Assembly: GCA_020912385.1 (NCBI GenBank)
Contig: CP087215.1
Location: 2,108,001 to 2,172,000 of the forward strand
From: Neofusicoccum parvum
Lineage: Eukaryota; Ascomycota; Dothideomycetes; Botryosphaeriales; Botryosphaeriaceae
DNA length: 64,000 bases
Reading direction: 5' to 3'
Both the position numbers and the translations under genes were made by a program. How positions within the stretch are numbered: position 1 is the stretch's first letter; each line of letters opens with the position of its first letter. The notes beneath the pieces are model-generated. The model saw only the letters and a list, made by a program, of their open reading frames with translations. It searched no databases and was not told the origin of the DNA. Positions 12,958 to 24,881 of this stretch are shown here, piece by piece.

Positions 12958-14846
12958 ATGATCTCGATTTCCTGTACATGGCGGAGACTTGCGGTTTTCA
13001 CCTTACTTGCGTCATGGCCTGAATCTACACATGCGGCTGCTCCGTGGCCGATAGCGTTTAGCTCTAATACTACAGGCAAGCTCGTCCTTCATCTGACGTC
13101 TCTGCCTTACTGACTGTTCACAAGTTGGACCCGATGGACCTTGGAATATAATACGTAAGTGAGCCTAGCCTTCAGCATTGGCGTATAAGCCTGACAAAGC
13201 TAGCTTTCACTATCGATTTTCCCGATCAAGTACGTCCACATCAGCGCCCGAATCTCCCACGCCTGTATACTGAAACTGTCCCCGGATAGACACAATGGCT
13301 TATTCCATCGCTCATGGAAACGTCCATCATCATCAACGCGAGCGTTTGCCAGTCGCAAACATCGCAATGCCAAACCCCGCTGCCGGGCATGTGGCGCGGA
13401 AGCGGAGCGCAGTCACTCCGAGAAGACATGAACAGCGCGCAGTTCGAGCCGTCCAACTTCACCGACGAGGCCGGGATATACACGACGGACGTTCTGGGTC
13501 TGCAGGGCCCGCTGCGGTACGTGTCAGACCGCTTCACGCTGCGTGACCAGGACACCGGGTCGTTTGAGTACCTCGACCGCATCGGCACCGCGGTGGCGGA
13601 CAACGTGTCGGTCACGATCCCCGGCGGCAAGTCGTACACGCTGGACGTCGGGTACCTGTCGCTGTATGGCGGGCAGAGCACCGTCAACTGGACTGCCGCG
13701 AACGGCTCGGCCGTGGCCCAGAACCTCTCGCTGCCGCGCGCCTACGCCCAGGACGTCATCCCCAGCATCAGCTACGGGCTGCACGTCGGGTCGGCCGCGC
13801 ACAACATCACCGGCAGCCTCGTCTGGGGCGGCTACGACCAGTCGCGCGTGATCGGCGCGCCCATCACCGCCGCCAACAACAGCTTCTTCAACCTAACCGC
13901 CATCACGCTCGGCGTCGCCAGCGGCCGCAGCGCCTTCCTCAACACCACCACCCCCACCCCCAACCTCCTCCGCACCAACGACTCCACCCCGCTCCCCCTC
14001 TCCGCCCGCCCCGACCCCGGCATCCCGCACCTCTACCTCCCGCCCGCCACCTGCGCCGCCATCGCCGCCCACCTCCCCGTCACCTACATCCCCGCCTACG
14101 GCCTCTACCTCTGGGACACCACCACCGCGGCCTTCACCGCCATCACCTCCTCCCCGCACCACCTCGCCCTCACCTTCGCCCCCAACACCACCATCGCCCT
14201 CCCCTTCGCCCTCCTCAACCTCACCCTCTCCCCCCCGCTCGTCGACTTCCCGGCCACCTACTTCCCCTGCCGCCCGTGGACGCCGTTGTCGTCCGCCCCA
14301 TCCGCCCTCCTCGGCCGCGCTTTCCTCCAGGCCGCCTTCCTCGCCCAGAACTGGCAGACCGGCGCCGTATGGCTGGCCCAGGCGCCCGGCCCGCGCGGCG
14401 CCGCGCAGAGCGTCAAGAGCATCGAGCCGGGCGACGGGGCGCTGACGCCGGCGCCGGAGCTGCTGGGGTGGGAGCGGTCGTGGGAGGGCGTGTTGATGGC
14501 GCTGGAGGGGGGGGCGGAGGAGACGGCGGGAGGCGGCGGCGGGGGGTGGTCGGTCGGGGCGAAGGTGGGGGTGGGCGTGGGGGCGGCGGTGGGGGGCGTG
14601 GTGGTGGTTGCGGGGGTGGTGGGGGCGGCGGTGTGGAGGCGGAGGAGGAGGGGGAGGAGGAGGAAGGCGTCGAGGACGTGGCGGGGCGGCGAGTTGGAGG
14701 GGAGGGAGGTGGGGGAGTTGGATGCGGGGGTGGTGGCGGAGCTGGCGCCGGATGCGCGGAAGAAGGAGCCGGGGGAGTTGGGCGGCGAGATGGTGTGCGA
14801 GATGGATGGGGGGTGGGTGCCGCCGGTGGTGGAGAAGCCGGCGTGA
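12958..14846 (+). CDS. Membrane-anchored pepsin-like (A1 fold) protein, probably catalytically inactive
   Basis: Exons 12958-13075, 13125-13154, 13204-13229 and 13290-14846 give 576 residues. Residues 1-28 are a signal peptide (hydrophobic VFTLLASW, then AHAA-like THAAA). The next exons encode NTTVGPDGPWNIIPFTIDF, matching the start of fungal A1-like proteins. Where an active peptidase has DTGS this one has IPSLMETS, and the second lobe has DPGIPHLYLP instead of DSGT. The fold signatures SLVWGGYD and LLGRAFLQAAFLAQNW are kept. A Gly-rich linker leads to one helix at about 481-507, then an Arg-rich stop-transfer and a cytosolic tail. Many N-glycosylation sites. Intron 1 needs a GC donor (GCAAGC); the two 30- and 26-nt exons explain why a simple frame search starts too late. 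Confidence 0.75.
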
Positions 14847-14883
14847 GGGTCGGCGGGGGGTTTGGGAGGGTGGTGGAATTGCT

Positions 14884-16546
14884 TCATGGCGTGCGCATGT
14901 CCCACCCTGCGTCCTGCTTGCGGACTGCTTCCTCTTTTCGAGATTCAAATTCTTCGGCGAAGCCTTGCTGCATGCTGTTGAGAAACTTGCCGATGGTGGC
15001 GCCAGTCTGCGGCTGGCTAAAGATGCTGGTGAGGAGCTTGCGGTCTTCCAGGTGTTGATTCCTGCCACCTGGTACGTCCTCTTCGGCGGGCGGTCCATCG
15101 GAGAGGACGGACAGAGCGAGGGCCATTGGGAATGACGCCGCGTGTGTAGAGAATATCCCGCGGTCTGGCCCAAAGAAGTAAGCGATGGAGCGGGCGATCT
15201 TCCGTGCATAGATCCTCGGGTCTGTCCGAGCTGGCAGTGCTGCTGGTTGGGAACGGGCTACGTTTGCGGAGCGGAGAGTGACGAAGACGAGGATGCAGCA
15301 GGCCCAGTACATGTACGTAATTTGAGCCATTGCAAAGTCGTCGAGCTGGTCGACGTAGGTGAGCGTGTCGATGTCGGCGAAGAAGGTCATGTTCTGAGCC
15401 CATTCGCAGAGCCGCCTGTCCAGGTCCCAGCACTCCTGCATCACTTCGGCTCGGTGAGCGTCTCGTGCGTACTCTCCCTCGCAGACTTGCACGTGGTCGA
15501 AGTTCTCGAGAAGCGTTGGGATGTCCACCATGATGTCCAGCAAGGCATCTTTTGGTGTTTTGGGGGTGAGCAGCCAAGGAATCTCTTTCCACTCTGGGCT
15601 GCTCAGTGGCATTCTCTTCCGGGTCCTCACCCCAAGTATCGTCTCTTGGTAGTCAGTCTCTGTTTTTGCGACGGGGCTGGGGCTCGTCACGGACCATGTT
15701 GTAGCGTCCGTCCACGAACAGCTGATGACCGATGCCCGACACGTGTAAATAAGGACTTCTTGCTTGCACGAGAGTAAGCTCTCCATTCACGTGGCTCTTC
15801 CAGCTGCGGGCTTGTGCAAGCTTGTCCTTCTCATCGGCACCGAACAGGATCTGCGAATTTGGGATTAGCTACGGATGTCAGCAGCCAACAGGGGAGGAGT
15901 AGTACCTCAAACACGCTCATCAGTTTGGCGGCTGCAAGGAGTTCGTCTCTCCATGCTCGTTCGGGCGACTGCACGGCACGTGCCATATCTCTTAATGCGC
16001 GGCCATGGAATGCAAGACCCTGAGTCATCATCTGAATGTCACCTTGGCGGCGACCAAGTGTCCCAAGGCTCACGGCAAAAAGAGCGTGCTTGAGAGCGGC
16101 TTCCCGCTGGTAGCTGGCATCCAAGGTAGTCAACCATGAGCCGGTCGTAAAGCGGGCATCGGCAGAGGTAAAAGGCTTGCCGCCGGGGAAATAAGCCTCC
16201 CAGAACAGACCGAGCGATTTGGACTCGAGGGCTGAGCGAGCGAACGCATCAGGGAGGACAATGGCGAAGGATGGTTGGCCGGATGCAGGACCAGACGTCG
16301 TCGGGCGTTGGATCACAGTCTTGGCAGACGGAGCGGATGTTTGGTTGATGAAGATGCGCTCCCTGATGTATCCGCCGCACTGGACTCCGGAGCGGATGCA
16401 CTGCCCGCAGGCGGGTTTCTGCAGATCACACTGCGCGATGCGGTTAGCCTTGCGCGGGCTTGGTGGGTGGCGGGGCTGAAACTCACGCCCTTCTTCCTCC
16501 TCCGGCACGTCGCGCAGCCTTTCGATCTGCCCGGCACTCCGACCAT
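14884..16546 (-). CDS. Zn2Cys6 transcription factor
   Basis: Nuclear DNA-binding regulator of the fungal binuclear zinc cluster class. Exons 16546-16487, 16430-15906, 15850-15695 and 15642-14884 give 499 residues. The zinc cluster is split by intron 1: CATCRRRKKG before, CDLQKPACGQC after, then six residues and the last Cys (CX2CX6CX6CX2CX6C). The rest is the helical fungal regulator middle region, with SPEWKEIPW and TPKTPKDALLDI near residues 260-280. The third intron uses an unusual GTCCGT donor; without it the frame meets a TGA at once. It converges on the peptidase-like gene, whose stop is only 37 bp away, and lies next to a P450, but shares no promoter with either. Targets unknown. Confidence 0.87.
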
Positions 16547-17049
16547 GGCGCAGATTGGGTATTGTTGGGGAAGGCGTGGGAGTGAGGTGCGGTGTTCAGC
16601 GTCAGTCCAGCCAGGCCGCCGGAAGGATTCGGTGGCTGATGCGATGGAACTTCTGACGTCTACACTCGCCGCCGCGGGCTTCGCGCGCTGGTGGTCTCGG
16701 TGCAGCTGCTGCCGGGCCCTGACGACGTCCTTTTATGAGGCTCCGGCTGGGCTTCTAGAAGAAGGTGACTTACGGTGTTTTTGTTCACCATCTGTGAGTG
16801 CTGCGTACGTCAGAAAGAGGGCGCAGCCGGCCAGGCAGCCAGGGAGCCTCCACGCACCGGACAGGGCATAGTTCCCACGCCGTCAGACGCTAGCCCACTT
16901 TGAGGGCTATTCTGCGCCGACGAGGGTCCACCGTTGACTGCAGCTGTGTATACACCGCAGACATGCTTGGCTCGATTGCTGCCTCAGAGAGAGATCGCAT
17001 AAACATTCTGCCGTCTCTTCGACGTTGTGCTGAGCCGCCGTGTAGACCT
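16547..17049. other. Upstream region of the Zn2Cys6 gene
   Basis: Probably the promoter of the regulator gene reading leftwards. No convincing coding sequence on either strand. Confidence 0.5.
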
Positions 17050-17158
17050 TTATAAAGTTCACCCTACACCCTAACCGACACATATCAATTTCCGCTTCAA
17101 TTCCAACAAACATCCCCACCTCCTTTCCTTTCCTTTCCTTTTCACTGCCCCAACAAAC
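17050..17158 (+). promoter_or_regulatory. Intact-looking promoter and 5' leader of the truncated gene
   Basis: TATAAAG at 17050-17056 is followed by a pyrimidine-rich leader with a (CCTTT)n tract at about 17120-17142 and CAAACATGG around the ATG at 17159. This is typical of a well expressed fungal gene, although only one short exon follows. Confidence 0.55.
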
Positions 17159-17275
17159 ATGGTGCAATCCGTCGCCCGCAAGATCTACCATCCACTCGGC
17201 TTCAGCAAAGGCTACAACTTCGTCCTCTTCATCTTCGCCGGCGCTCAATTTGGGGTGTTTGAGGATATGCGTTGA
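17159..17275 (+). pseudogene. Truncated first exon of a multi-pass membrane protein (DUF2306-like)
   Basis: A 38-codon frame begins MVQSVARKIYHPLG and continues with KGYNFVLFIFAGAQFG before an unrelated short end and TGA. From memory, HPLGFxKGYNFxLFxIF is the N-terminus of a fungal multi-pass membrane family (DUF2306-like), in which the first helix continues and several more follow. Here the rest is missing: the stop codon of the P450 on the other strand lies 55 bp beyond. A normal promoter and leader precede it. I read it as a gene cut by deletion or rearrangement. Alternatives: a genuine short single-helix peptide, or a very long first intron, which the P450 makes unlikely. Confidence 0.5.
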
Positions 17276-17329
17276 TTATTTCCAACAGCTGTCGGCAGCA
17301 GGCCTCCAGACAACACAGCCCCTCACCCA

Positions 17330-19233
17330 TCAACCCCCCCTCCCCCGCAACGGCTTCACCCTCACATTCAACCCCGGCACCGTCAACGACACCGTATCCA
17401 TCTGCCCGCCCTCAAACGCCTCCGCCGTCTCATCCCCCACCAGCTCAAACTCAAACTCCATCCACAACCTCGCCACCACCATCCTTAGCTCCATCTTCGC
17501 AAAATTCTTCCCCGCGCAATTCGCCGGCCCGCGACTAAACGGCATGAACCCGCCACTCTCCGTCGCCAACCCCCCGTCCCCCACCCAGCGCTCCGGCCGG
17601 AACGCCTCGGGCTCCGCGAACCAGCGCTCGTCGCGCATCAGCGTCCACGGCGGCACCGCGACCGTCACGTTGCCCGGCACCCACGTGTCGCCCACCTGCA
17701 GGCCGTCCGCCGGCGTGAAGCGCGGCATGGCGGCGGGCGCGGGGGGCCGCAGCCGCAGCGTCTCGTTGATCACGGCGTCGAGGTAGGGGAGCCGGCTGAT
17801 GGCGTCGTAGTTCCAGTCGGCGGCGCCGCGGGGGCAGGCGGTGGCGAGGGCGGCGGTGAGGGTGCGCTGCGCGGCGGGGTGGCGGCAGAGGAGGTAGGTG
17901 AGGTTGGTGAGGGCGGCGAGGGTGGTGTCGCTGGCGGGGGTTAGTTGGGGAGGGGGGTGGAGGGGGTGGGACGACGCACCTGCCGGCGGCGATGATGAGG
18001 CGCGAGTCTTCGTGGAGGGCTTGCGTGGACGGCGGGGCCGAGCGGTCGTTTTCGTACTTGGCTTTGAGGATCCAGGCGAGGATGTCGGACGGCTCGGTGT
18101 CTTTGTCGAGGGTCTGGGGGGTGGGTGAGATGGGGGGCTTGGTCGCGGGTGGGGCGCTTACCTTTTCCTTCTCGTCGACGGCCGAGGCGCAGTAGGCTTG
18201 GAAGTCGACGATTGCGGAGGCGGCGCCCGGGATGGCTGTGAGCAGGCTGATGAGCCATGGCACCGGCGTCATCAGCCCCACCGAGTACATGGCGTCGTGC
18301 ACGGCGGTGATGGCCGGGTGGTCTTCGCCGGCGTCGAGCGTGCCGAATTCTTTGCCCAGGCCGACGTCGCCCATGACGTCAAAGGCGAAGAAGGAGGCCC
18401 ATTTCTGGATGTCGATCACCTCGTCCTTGCGAGCGTAGAGCTGCTCGATCAGCTTGTCACATTTCTTTCCCACGCGGGGCTCGTAGCTGGCCAGCGCTGT
18501 GCCGCGAGTTAGCGTCCGTCGAGGAGAAAGTGTCGGCTCCTCTCACCTTTCATGCTGAATGCGCGATCCCAGGCCCTGCGGCGGGCGCGGTGGGCCTCAG
18601 GATCCCGCGTTTGGTTGAGAGAGCAGTTTTCCAACTTGCCGCCGGTCTGGGAGTACCAGGCGCCTTTGAGGCAGCGGACTGGTGGGCCTGGTCTCGTCAG
18701 CTGCATGTTCCGTTCAATTGGCCTCAATTACATACCGTACACGAGGGGAATGGCCTCAGCCCGATTGATGGATAGGTAGCGGGGGCCTGCAGGCGGTCAG
18801 CATTCTGGTCTGGCTCCGAGTGTCCGCACTTCTTACCAATCCGGACGAAATCGCCATGCTCCTTGTGCAGCTTCTGGACCTCCTCCATCAACTTCATGTC
18901 CTTGGCGGCAAGGCCCATGGCGTAGAACTGCGACAGCGCCGCGAGCTTGGGGCCCGGGAACTTCCTCAGTCTGTGGAAGTACAGCCGGTACACAGCCAAG
19001 CTTGCAAAGAAGCCGGTGTTGAAAAGAGCGGCGGTGAGTGCGGTCTGTGCCAATGCGCTGAGGACACCGGCCTGGGCGAGGGACAGGTTGTAGGAGAGCA
19101 GAGATGCCAGGGCGGCGAGGCACACCCCGACCAACCGCCAGGGTTTGGCGTCGAAGTCGATGGTCTCGATTCGGCAGATGACCTGGTGGGCAAGGACTCC
19201 CAGCGCCAGCGGCGACGCAACGGCGGACGCCAT
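17330..19233 (-). CDS. Cytochrome P450 monooxygenase
   Basis: Membrane-anchored haem monooxygenase, probably at the endoplasmic reticulum. Exons 19233-18837, 18786-18736, 18687-18547, 18496-18162, 18113-17980 and 17930-17330 give 552 residues. Several hydrophobic segments occupy the first 90 residues, followed by RKFPGPK. The oxygen-binding I-helix motif is AAGSDTT, formed across the last intron. Then ETLRLRP (ExxR), FRPERW, and the haem loop FSRGPANCAGKNFA with the Cys ligand. All key residues are present. FVRIGPRYLSINRAEAIP, made by joining exons 1 and 2, is a normal P450 stretch and supports the model. An in-frame upstream ATG exists, but 19233 gives the usual N-terminus. Substrate unknown; the Zn2Cys6 gene nearby is a possible regulator. 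Confidence 0.92.
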
Positions 19234-20014
19234 CGTGCTCGATGTCTTGACGTTGGAGGGGCTCAAGTGCAGCGATACCGACAATGTGGGCGGGGACAGC
19301 TTGCCAGCCGCTTTTAAAGCAAGATTAAGTTTTCCGTTGCATGGTCCCCGCCCGATTGGGGTCCTCGGGGATGGGCCCTCTCCTATTGGGTGCGACGCCC
19401 TTCTTATCACGTTTTGTGTCGCTTAGCCCGGCCGTGCAGCTGCGATTGGGTAAGTTGACCGGGTTCCTCTGCCCATTGCGCATCCGTCCCCGCACCGGCT
19501 CTGCCTGGGACAAGTAACTCCGCGTGCTTTCCCAATACGCACACGGCTAGCTCCACACGTCTCCACTCGGTGCCGCATGCCCAATCGAGGTGGTTGTTTC
19601 TGTGCCTCTGTATTTTACGTGTAGCGAGTGTGCTTGCATCTCGACCTTCCGCATTGTCGGCTGCTTCGTGCGGGAGCCAATGTCAAGAACTCCAAGCTCT
19701 GCAGCGCACTCCAAGTGCCCAAGAGAACCAGTGCTGACGACAAAAAAGTGTGGAAGAACAGCCAGTGATCATGAGAGACCTGTGCCGAAAAAAAACATCT
19801 TCCGCCCCTGCTGCCATTCTGCACCCACCTTCCACGCCATTCAGACCTCAGCTGGACGGCCGACCAAAATGCCACCATTTCCAGCCAATTTCCTTCGACA
19901 ATTTGTTGCGTATGCATTAGTTTTGCCTCTCAACACCATAACCAGCGTGTTCGTGTTCCAGGTCAGGGTCAGTCTCAATCGCCCAATGCACGTGGAAGAG
20001 CATGTCCGTCGGAG
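19234..20014. other. Intergenic, P450 promoter side
   Basis: Contains the P450 upstream region. Short open frames here are unconvincing; no RNA gene seen. Confidence 0.5.
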
Positions 20015-20584
20015 TCAAGAGGTGAAGAGGCAGAAGTACGTCGGTTGACAAGGGAAGGCCTGAATTCGTATCAGAAATGCACCACAGCACACATGTTCCA
20101 CCGGGTACTTGCCTAATTGCATGTTGGCGTTGACAACCCACCACCGCTTTTCCGCAGCCCGCATTGGCTGACCTCCGCAACGGAACATGTCCATATGGAA
20201 CAATACAATGCAGCAGCGAACCATGACTCTCTCGTCGAGGCTAAAATAGGAGGGCACCCACAGAGTATATGCTCCACTGGCGCGTCGGTCGCGGAAGTGG
20301 TTGAGCATGAAGTCTATCGTGGAGTCTGGGTGAGGATCGGGGCCGGGTACCGTGCTCCACTCTGGGACAAAGACGCCGACGAGGCGATACAGACGCTCTG
20401 AGCCCTCGATCAGGCTTATGAAGTTGTGTATGACCAAATCAGTAGCCGTCCCAGTCGCAATCTGGTTAAGCAGCTTGCAAGTATCTGCGAGGAAATGGAA
20501 GTAGCCATAGGGGGTATGGGGATAAGGGTCGACGGACGTGAAGCTAGGCGCTTGAGAACAAATGGGTGACGCTGATGCTGCCAT
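20015..20584 (-). CDS. Hypothetical protein
   Basis: A 189-codon frame starting MAASASPICSQ. Its composition is protein-like, with mixed helical stretches such as FHFLADTCKLLNQI and NFISLIEGSERLYRLVGVFVPEW. I do not recognise the family. The last 30 codons are Cys/Phe-rich and less convincing; after NANMQL a GCAAGT could be a noncanonical donor, so the true end may differ. It stands alone between the P450 and the Kelch gene. It could also be a chance frame. Confidence 0.4.
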   Translation of the reverse strand: MAASASPICSQAPSFTSVDPYPHTPYGYFHFLADTCKLLNQIATGTATDLVIHNFISLIEGSERLYRLVGVFVPEWSTVPGPDPHPDSTIDFMLNHFRDRRASGAYTLWVPSYFSLDERVMVRCCIVLFHMDMFRCGGQPMRAAEKRWWVVNANMQLGKYPVEHVCCGAFLIRIQAFPCQPTYFCLFTS

Positions 20585-21980
20585 AATGATGGTTTGAATG
20601 ACGTGTGGCCTAAATTGAGGCTATGATGTGATGATGCGTCGGCTTTTGAATGTGGTCGTAAATCAAGCTTGGTCTGTGGACAGACAATGCAGCATAATAA
20701 TGTTTTAGATCGGGGGAGCGAGGCCAGTTGCAGACGGTACAGCAGCAAGAGCATTCTCCAGTACCTGTTGCTGCTTCCATGTGCAGCCGATGCCCGACCG
20801 TTGAACGCAGCGTGCTTCACCTGCGAGGCGGCTGCTGTTGCCCAAGACGGCAGCCGCACCTGATCCGGAGCCAACTACACTTGCTGCAACTTCTCGACTC
20901 GGTGTCTCGAGAACCAACCCATCCAGGCCTCAATAACTGCGGCTCGCTCTTCCTCCCATCCCGGTCCACGCCTCCTCATCCGTGTCATCGCATTTCCCTC
21001 TTGCACTCAAATCACGCTTCCTATGCGAGGGGATTGCAGCTTTCTTTCATCATCCTCTACTTCTTTTTGCGACATCCCACGCGCCTTCCTTACGGATCTC
21101 CCCAAGAAAGAAAGAAAAGCGAAAAGAAAAGCGTTGAGTTCCAGCAGCACATTGATATATTCATGGACCAGGTGGATTGACTGGTGGTACAGGATACAAA
21201 CAGCCCGTTTACATGATTGTCTGTTCGTAGGTCGTGCACCTTGCATTGATGAAAGCACCGGTTGACGTGGCGCATGTGCACGAATGTGGAAATCTGACAG
21301 CCGGGAGGCTATTATGTCAGCACGCAGACCTGGAATACTTCTCCGGATGCAGGAACATGGCGCGCGTAGCACCCGGGGCCTGTCGCTGTCCCGATTTACA
21401 TTGGGGTGTTCAAGATCTCAACGCGCCTCGGACTGTCGGGCCACGCGATAGGCCATCTAAGCGCCGGTCCCTCGCCAGCGTGTCGATTTATAATTACGGT
21501 CGCCGTTTGATCTCCGCGCCAATCGGACGCATCCGCAATGAATGCTTAACCCAAATTACTCGAGAGGTCTAGGCAACCCCCGGGCTTCACATCTTCACAC
21601 CCCGGATCCTGAATGATCACAGCACGCGCAGTACATGCCAGCCAGCCTGGAAGTAATATTGAGGCTACAAAAGACCGGAATCTTACTCTCGTTCCTTTCA
21701 TGTTCCATCTACTTGCTTCTTGGCTCCGGCGATGATGGAACGTGCACCTGCGAAGTCCAACCGCCAGGATTATTGTGGGTGCGGCGCAGCTGGCGGTTAG
21801 CGAAGCTATCCACGCTGCAAGCCTGGACGAACATGTCAGTCGTTTTCCTGCCAACTGATTCTCCGTACTTCAGGCTGCTGTGCCCCCAGCTCTATCTATC
21901 ACGTCAAAGTTTCCTTGCCGTCAATCTCTCTTTCCTTTTTCCTATACTCTCTATAATCTCCTCTTCAACAACCCACGACA
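20585..21980. other. Intergenic, Kelch gene promoter side
   Basis: About 1.4 kb with no supported gene. The last 100 bases before 21981 are pyrimidine-rich, as expected for the 5' leader of the Kelch gene. Confidence 0.5.
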
Positions 21981-23898
21981 ATGCACCTCCACCGCTCCTC
22001 CCACCAAGCAGGCAGCATCGCCTTCGCCCTCGCCGCAACGCTCCTTCTCCTCCTCACCCCCGCCACCGCCCAAGCCACCATCCCCACCGCCTCCAACTTC
22101 ATCCGCCGCGCCACCCACGCCTCCGCCGTCCTCAACTCCACCCTCTACATCGACGGCGGCCTCTTCTCGCAGTACATCAACGGCACGCTCGACACCCTCC
22201 TCCCCCGCCAACTCAACGCCACCCTCGCCCTCCCCCTCCACCACCCCTGGACCAACGCCACCGCCCCCCTCACCGCCATCCCCAAACCCGCCTCCGCCCC
22301 CATCTACAAGTACGCCGACCTCTGGACCGACGCCGCCGGCACCGCGCTCTACAGCTGGGCCGGCGAGACGCCGTCGGGCTCGCCCCCGGCCCTCTCGCTC
22401 TGGCGCTTCACCCCGACGACCGCCGACCCGCCCAACGGCACCTGGGCCGCCGTCGACGCGCGCGACCCCGCCGCCTTCAACCAGCTGGCGCGGCCGGCCG
22501 GCGGCTACAGCGCGTCCTGCCGCGGCGCCGGCTGGTACCTCGGCGGCTACACGTCGGGCGCGACGGACGCGCGGTGGGGGGACGGCGGCGCGGCCCCCGT
22601 GCCGGGCATGGTCAGCTACAACTACAGCAGCGGGGCGTGGCGGAACGTGAGCGTGGAGGGGTTCGCGGGGGGCGGGACGGCGGCGTGGGGGAAGATGGCG
22701 GATGTGCCGTTTGGGGAGGGGGGTGGGGGCGTGTTGGCGGTGTTGGGGGGTGAGGGCGGCGATCGGGAGGTGTTGCGAAATACGGAGGGGGGGAGGAGTT
22801 TCGCGAATGTGTCGTTGTATGATCCGGTGCGGGATAGGTGGTTTGGGCAGTTTACGACGGGGGAGGCGCCGGGGGTGAGGGATGGGTTTTGTATGGTTGG
22901 GGCGCAGGGGAAGAATGGGTCGTTTGAGCTGTGAGTTTTTTCTTTTTCTCTCTCTCCTGGAAGTGGTGCTGGATGCGGGGAGAGGGCAGAGGATGAGAGC
23001 TCTGAGGCTTTTAGGAGAGTGTGGTGCTGACGTTTTCCTCTGCAGGTTCGTGTACGGTGGGTGGCTGGCGTCCAAGAGTGACGTCTACAGCGACGTGTAC
23101 ATCCTGTCCCTACCAGGCTTCCACTGGTTCAAGGGCCCGTCGGTGGGCGCACCCCGGATGCAACACTCCTGCAATGTTATTGGTTCTGGAAACCGTCAGA
23201 TGTTGGCCATCGGTGGACTCGCCCTGCAGTGGCAGCCATCCTCAGAGCAGAAGTGGAAGGAACCAGACGAGTGGCGGAACGGACTGGGTGTTTTCGACAT
23301 GAAGACTTTGGAATGGACAGACAGCTACGATCCGGATCTGGAGTACGATACCCCTGACGTGATCAAGCAGTGGTACAGCGATGGGTTTGAATCTCCAGTT
23401 CATTACTTTCCATACAAAGCTGACGCATGCAACAGTGGTGAAGCAGCATGGACGAGCAACTCCGTCAAAGCTCTCTTTTCGGAAACCAGCACATCCTCAG
23501 CATCGAGTTCCTCTTCCAGCGCCGGCGGAGGAAGCAGCAGTGACAGTAACGACAGCTCGTCTTCATCTTCGAATACGGGTGCTGTTGTAGGAGGTGTCGT
23601 CGGGGGCGTTGCCGGGTTGGCCCTCATTCTCGGAGCTCTCTGGTGTCTGCGACGCCGCAAACAGCGTCAGTTCCAAGAGAAATATGAGCAACAGGAATCT
23701 CCGAGATCCGGGTCGTCCGTCAACAATTCCTTCCAGGCGCATGAAATGGACAATTCTGACAGGGCGGAGCTGGACTGGAATGCGCATAACGCCGAGTTGG
23801 ATTCGACGATGAAGACAGAGCTGGATTCAACGGCAGGCAACCGTGTACCGCAGCGGATATCCAAGGCGAGGAGTGGGGTTTATGAGCTGCCGGTTTAA
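21981..23898 (+). CDS. Secreted/anchored Kelch-repeat membrane protein
   Basis: Two exons, 21981-22930 and 23046-23898, give 600 residues. Residues 1-29 are a signal peptide (AFALAATLLLLLTPATAQA). The extracellular part carries Kelch-like blades: LYIDGGLF, RPAGGYSASCRGAGWYLGGY, LAVLGGEG, FVYGGW and MLAIGG, with many NxS/T sites. Next come a Ser-rich stalk, one helix at about 495-517 (GAVVGGVVGGVAGLALILGA), Arg/Lys stop-transfer and a roughly 75-residue tail with repeated AELD/TELDST units. This layout is common among fungal cell-surface Kelch proteins of unknown role. The 3' half of exon 1 changes to G-rich wobble bases. Confidence 0.85.
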
Positions 23899-24881
23899 CT
23901 TGTTTGAACTGCTTGGTGGCACGACCTGAGGCGTTGGTGGAGTTAGCTTTTGTAGGGACGACGCTAGAAGTTCTGTTCTATAGGGTCCTGCATGTTTGGG
24001 GGGATTTAAAGGTTTTAATTTGGATGAATGAGATACCCGGATTATGAGTAGATTTTTAGAATGATTTGTTAGAGATAGCACAGCATTTCCCACAGACTTT
24101 GAGAGGCCGTTGTGGCTGATGCTGCTGTATGCATCAAGTTGGAATAGTTCATTGCTTTCGAATGGATATTTAGTAAAGAATCTAGCCCGACGACAACGAG
24201 GGTGTGGATAATTACCCACTGTTACGATAGGTCGGAGGCGGGGTAGAATTTCGGAGCGGACCAAACCACGTGAGACAGTGAGGACAGATGCTCTCTAATT
24301 TCAGTTCTGGAGAGCGATGGCGTTACTAATACTCACCCACAGCCTGCTCGAAAAGGGTTGAAACAACTCTTCCGGTGGAGAGATGAGCAGGGCCGAATGG
24401 CACTTGTATGTGAGATTATGTATAATTTCTAAAAAGTATAGGGGAAAACTTCATGAAAACCGCAACATACCCAGAGAACACGATCTTGATATGCAAAAAT
24501 GTCGAGAGAATACTAAATTATCCCTGACATGGAGAATGAGCCTCAAGAACCTCGCTTGAGTCTGGGAGAGTCAAGGCAGAGCCCCAAGAGGATATGTGCT
24601 ATGCGTCTTAAACGAAATTCATGCAGTTTCTCCTACCTTACGTGTCAAATTGTGGTGCAACAGTGGTGTTCTCGTCTAGTCAACGGGGCGGATCCCCAAG
24701 CCTCGGCTAAAGCGCCCGGTGCTTAATTTAAGAAAACAAGCATAACAAATTAATATCGGCGACACGGCAAGATAGATTGGGCACGTCACGTCACACACAA
24801 CAAGCTTGTAGACAGGTCAACCGAGATAGGTATGTACTCAGATAAATTATTTGTACAACGAATTGCCAAACGAATCCCCCC
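23899..24881. other. Intergenic, converging genes
   Basis: 3' flanks of the Kelch gene and of the GH12 gene. AT-rich in the middle. Near 24700 a GC-rich palindromic patch (AAGCACCGGGCGC on the - strand) shares 12 bases with a site near 12348; no clear element. Confidence 0.5.

Noticed and set aside
17250..17786. 178-codon + strand frame over the P450 3' end
   Set aside because: It is the reverse of conserved P450 exon sequence (haem loop and ExxR), so a shadow.
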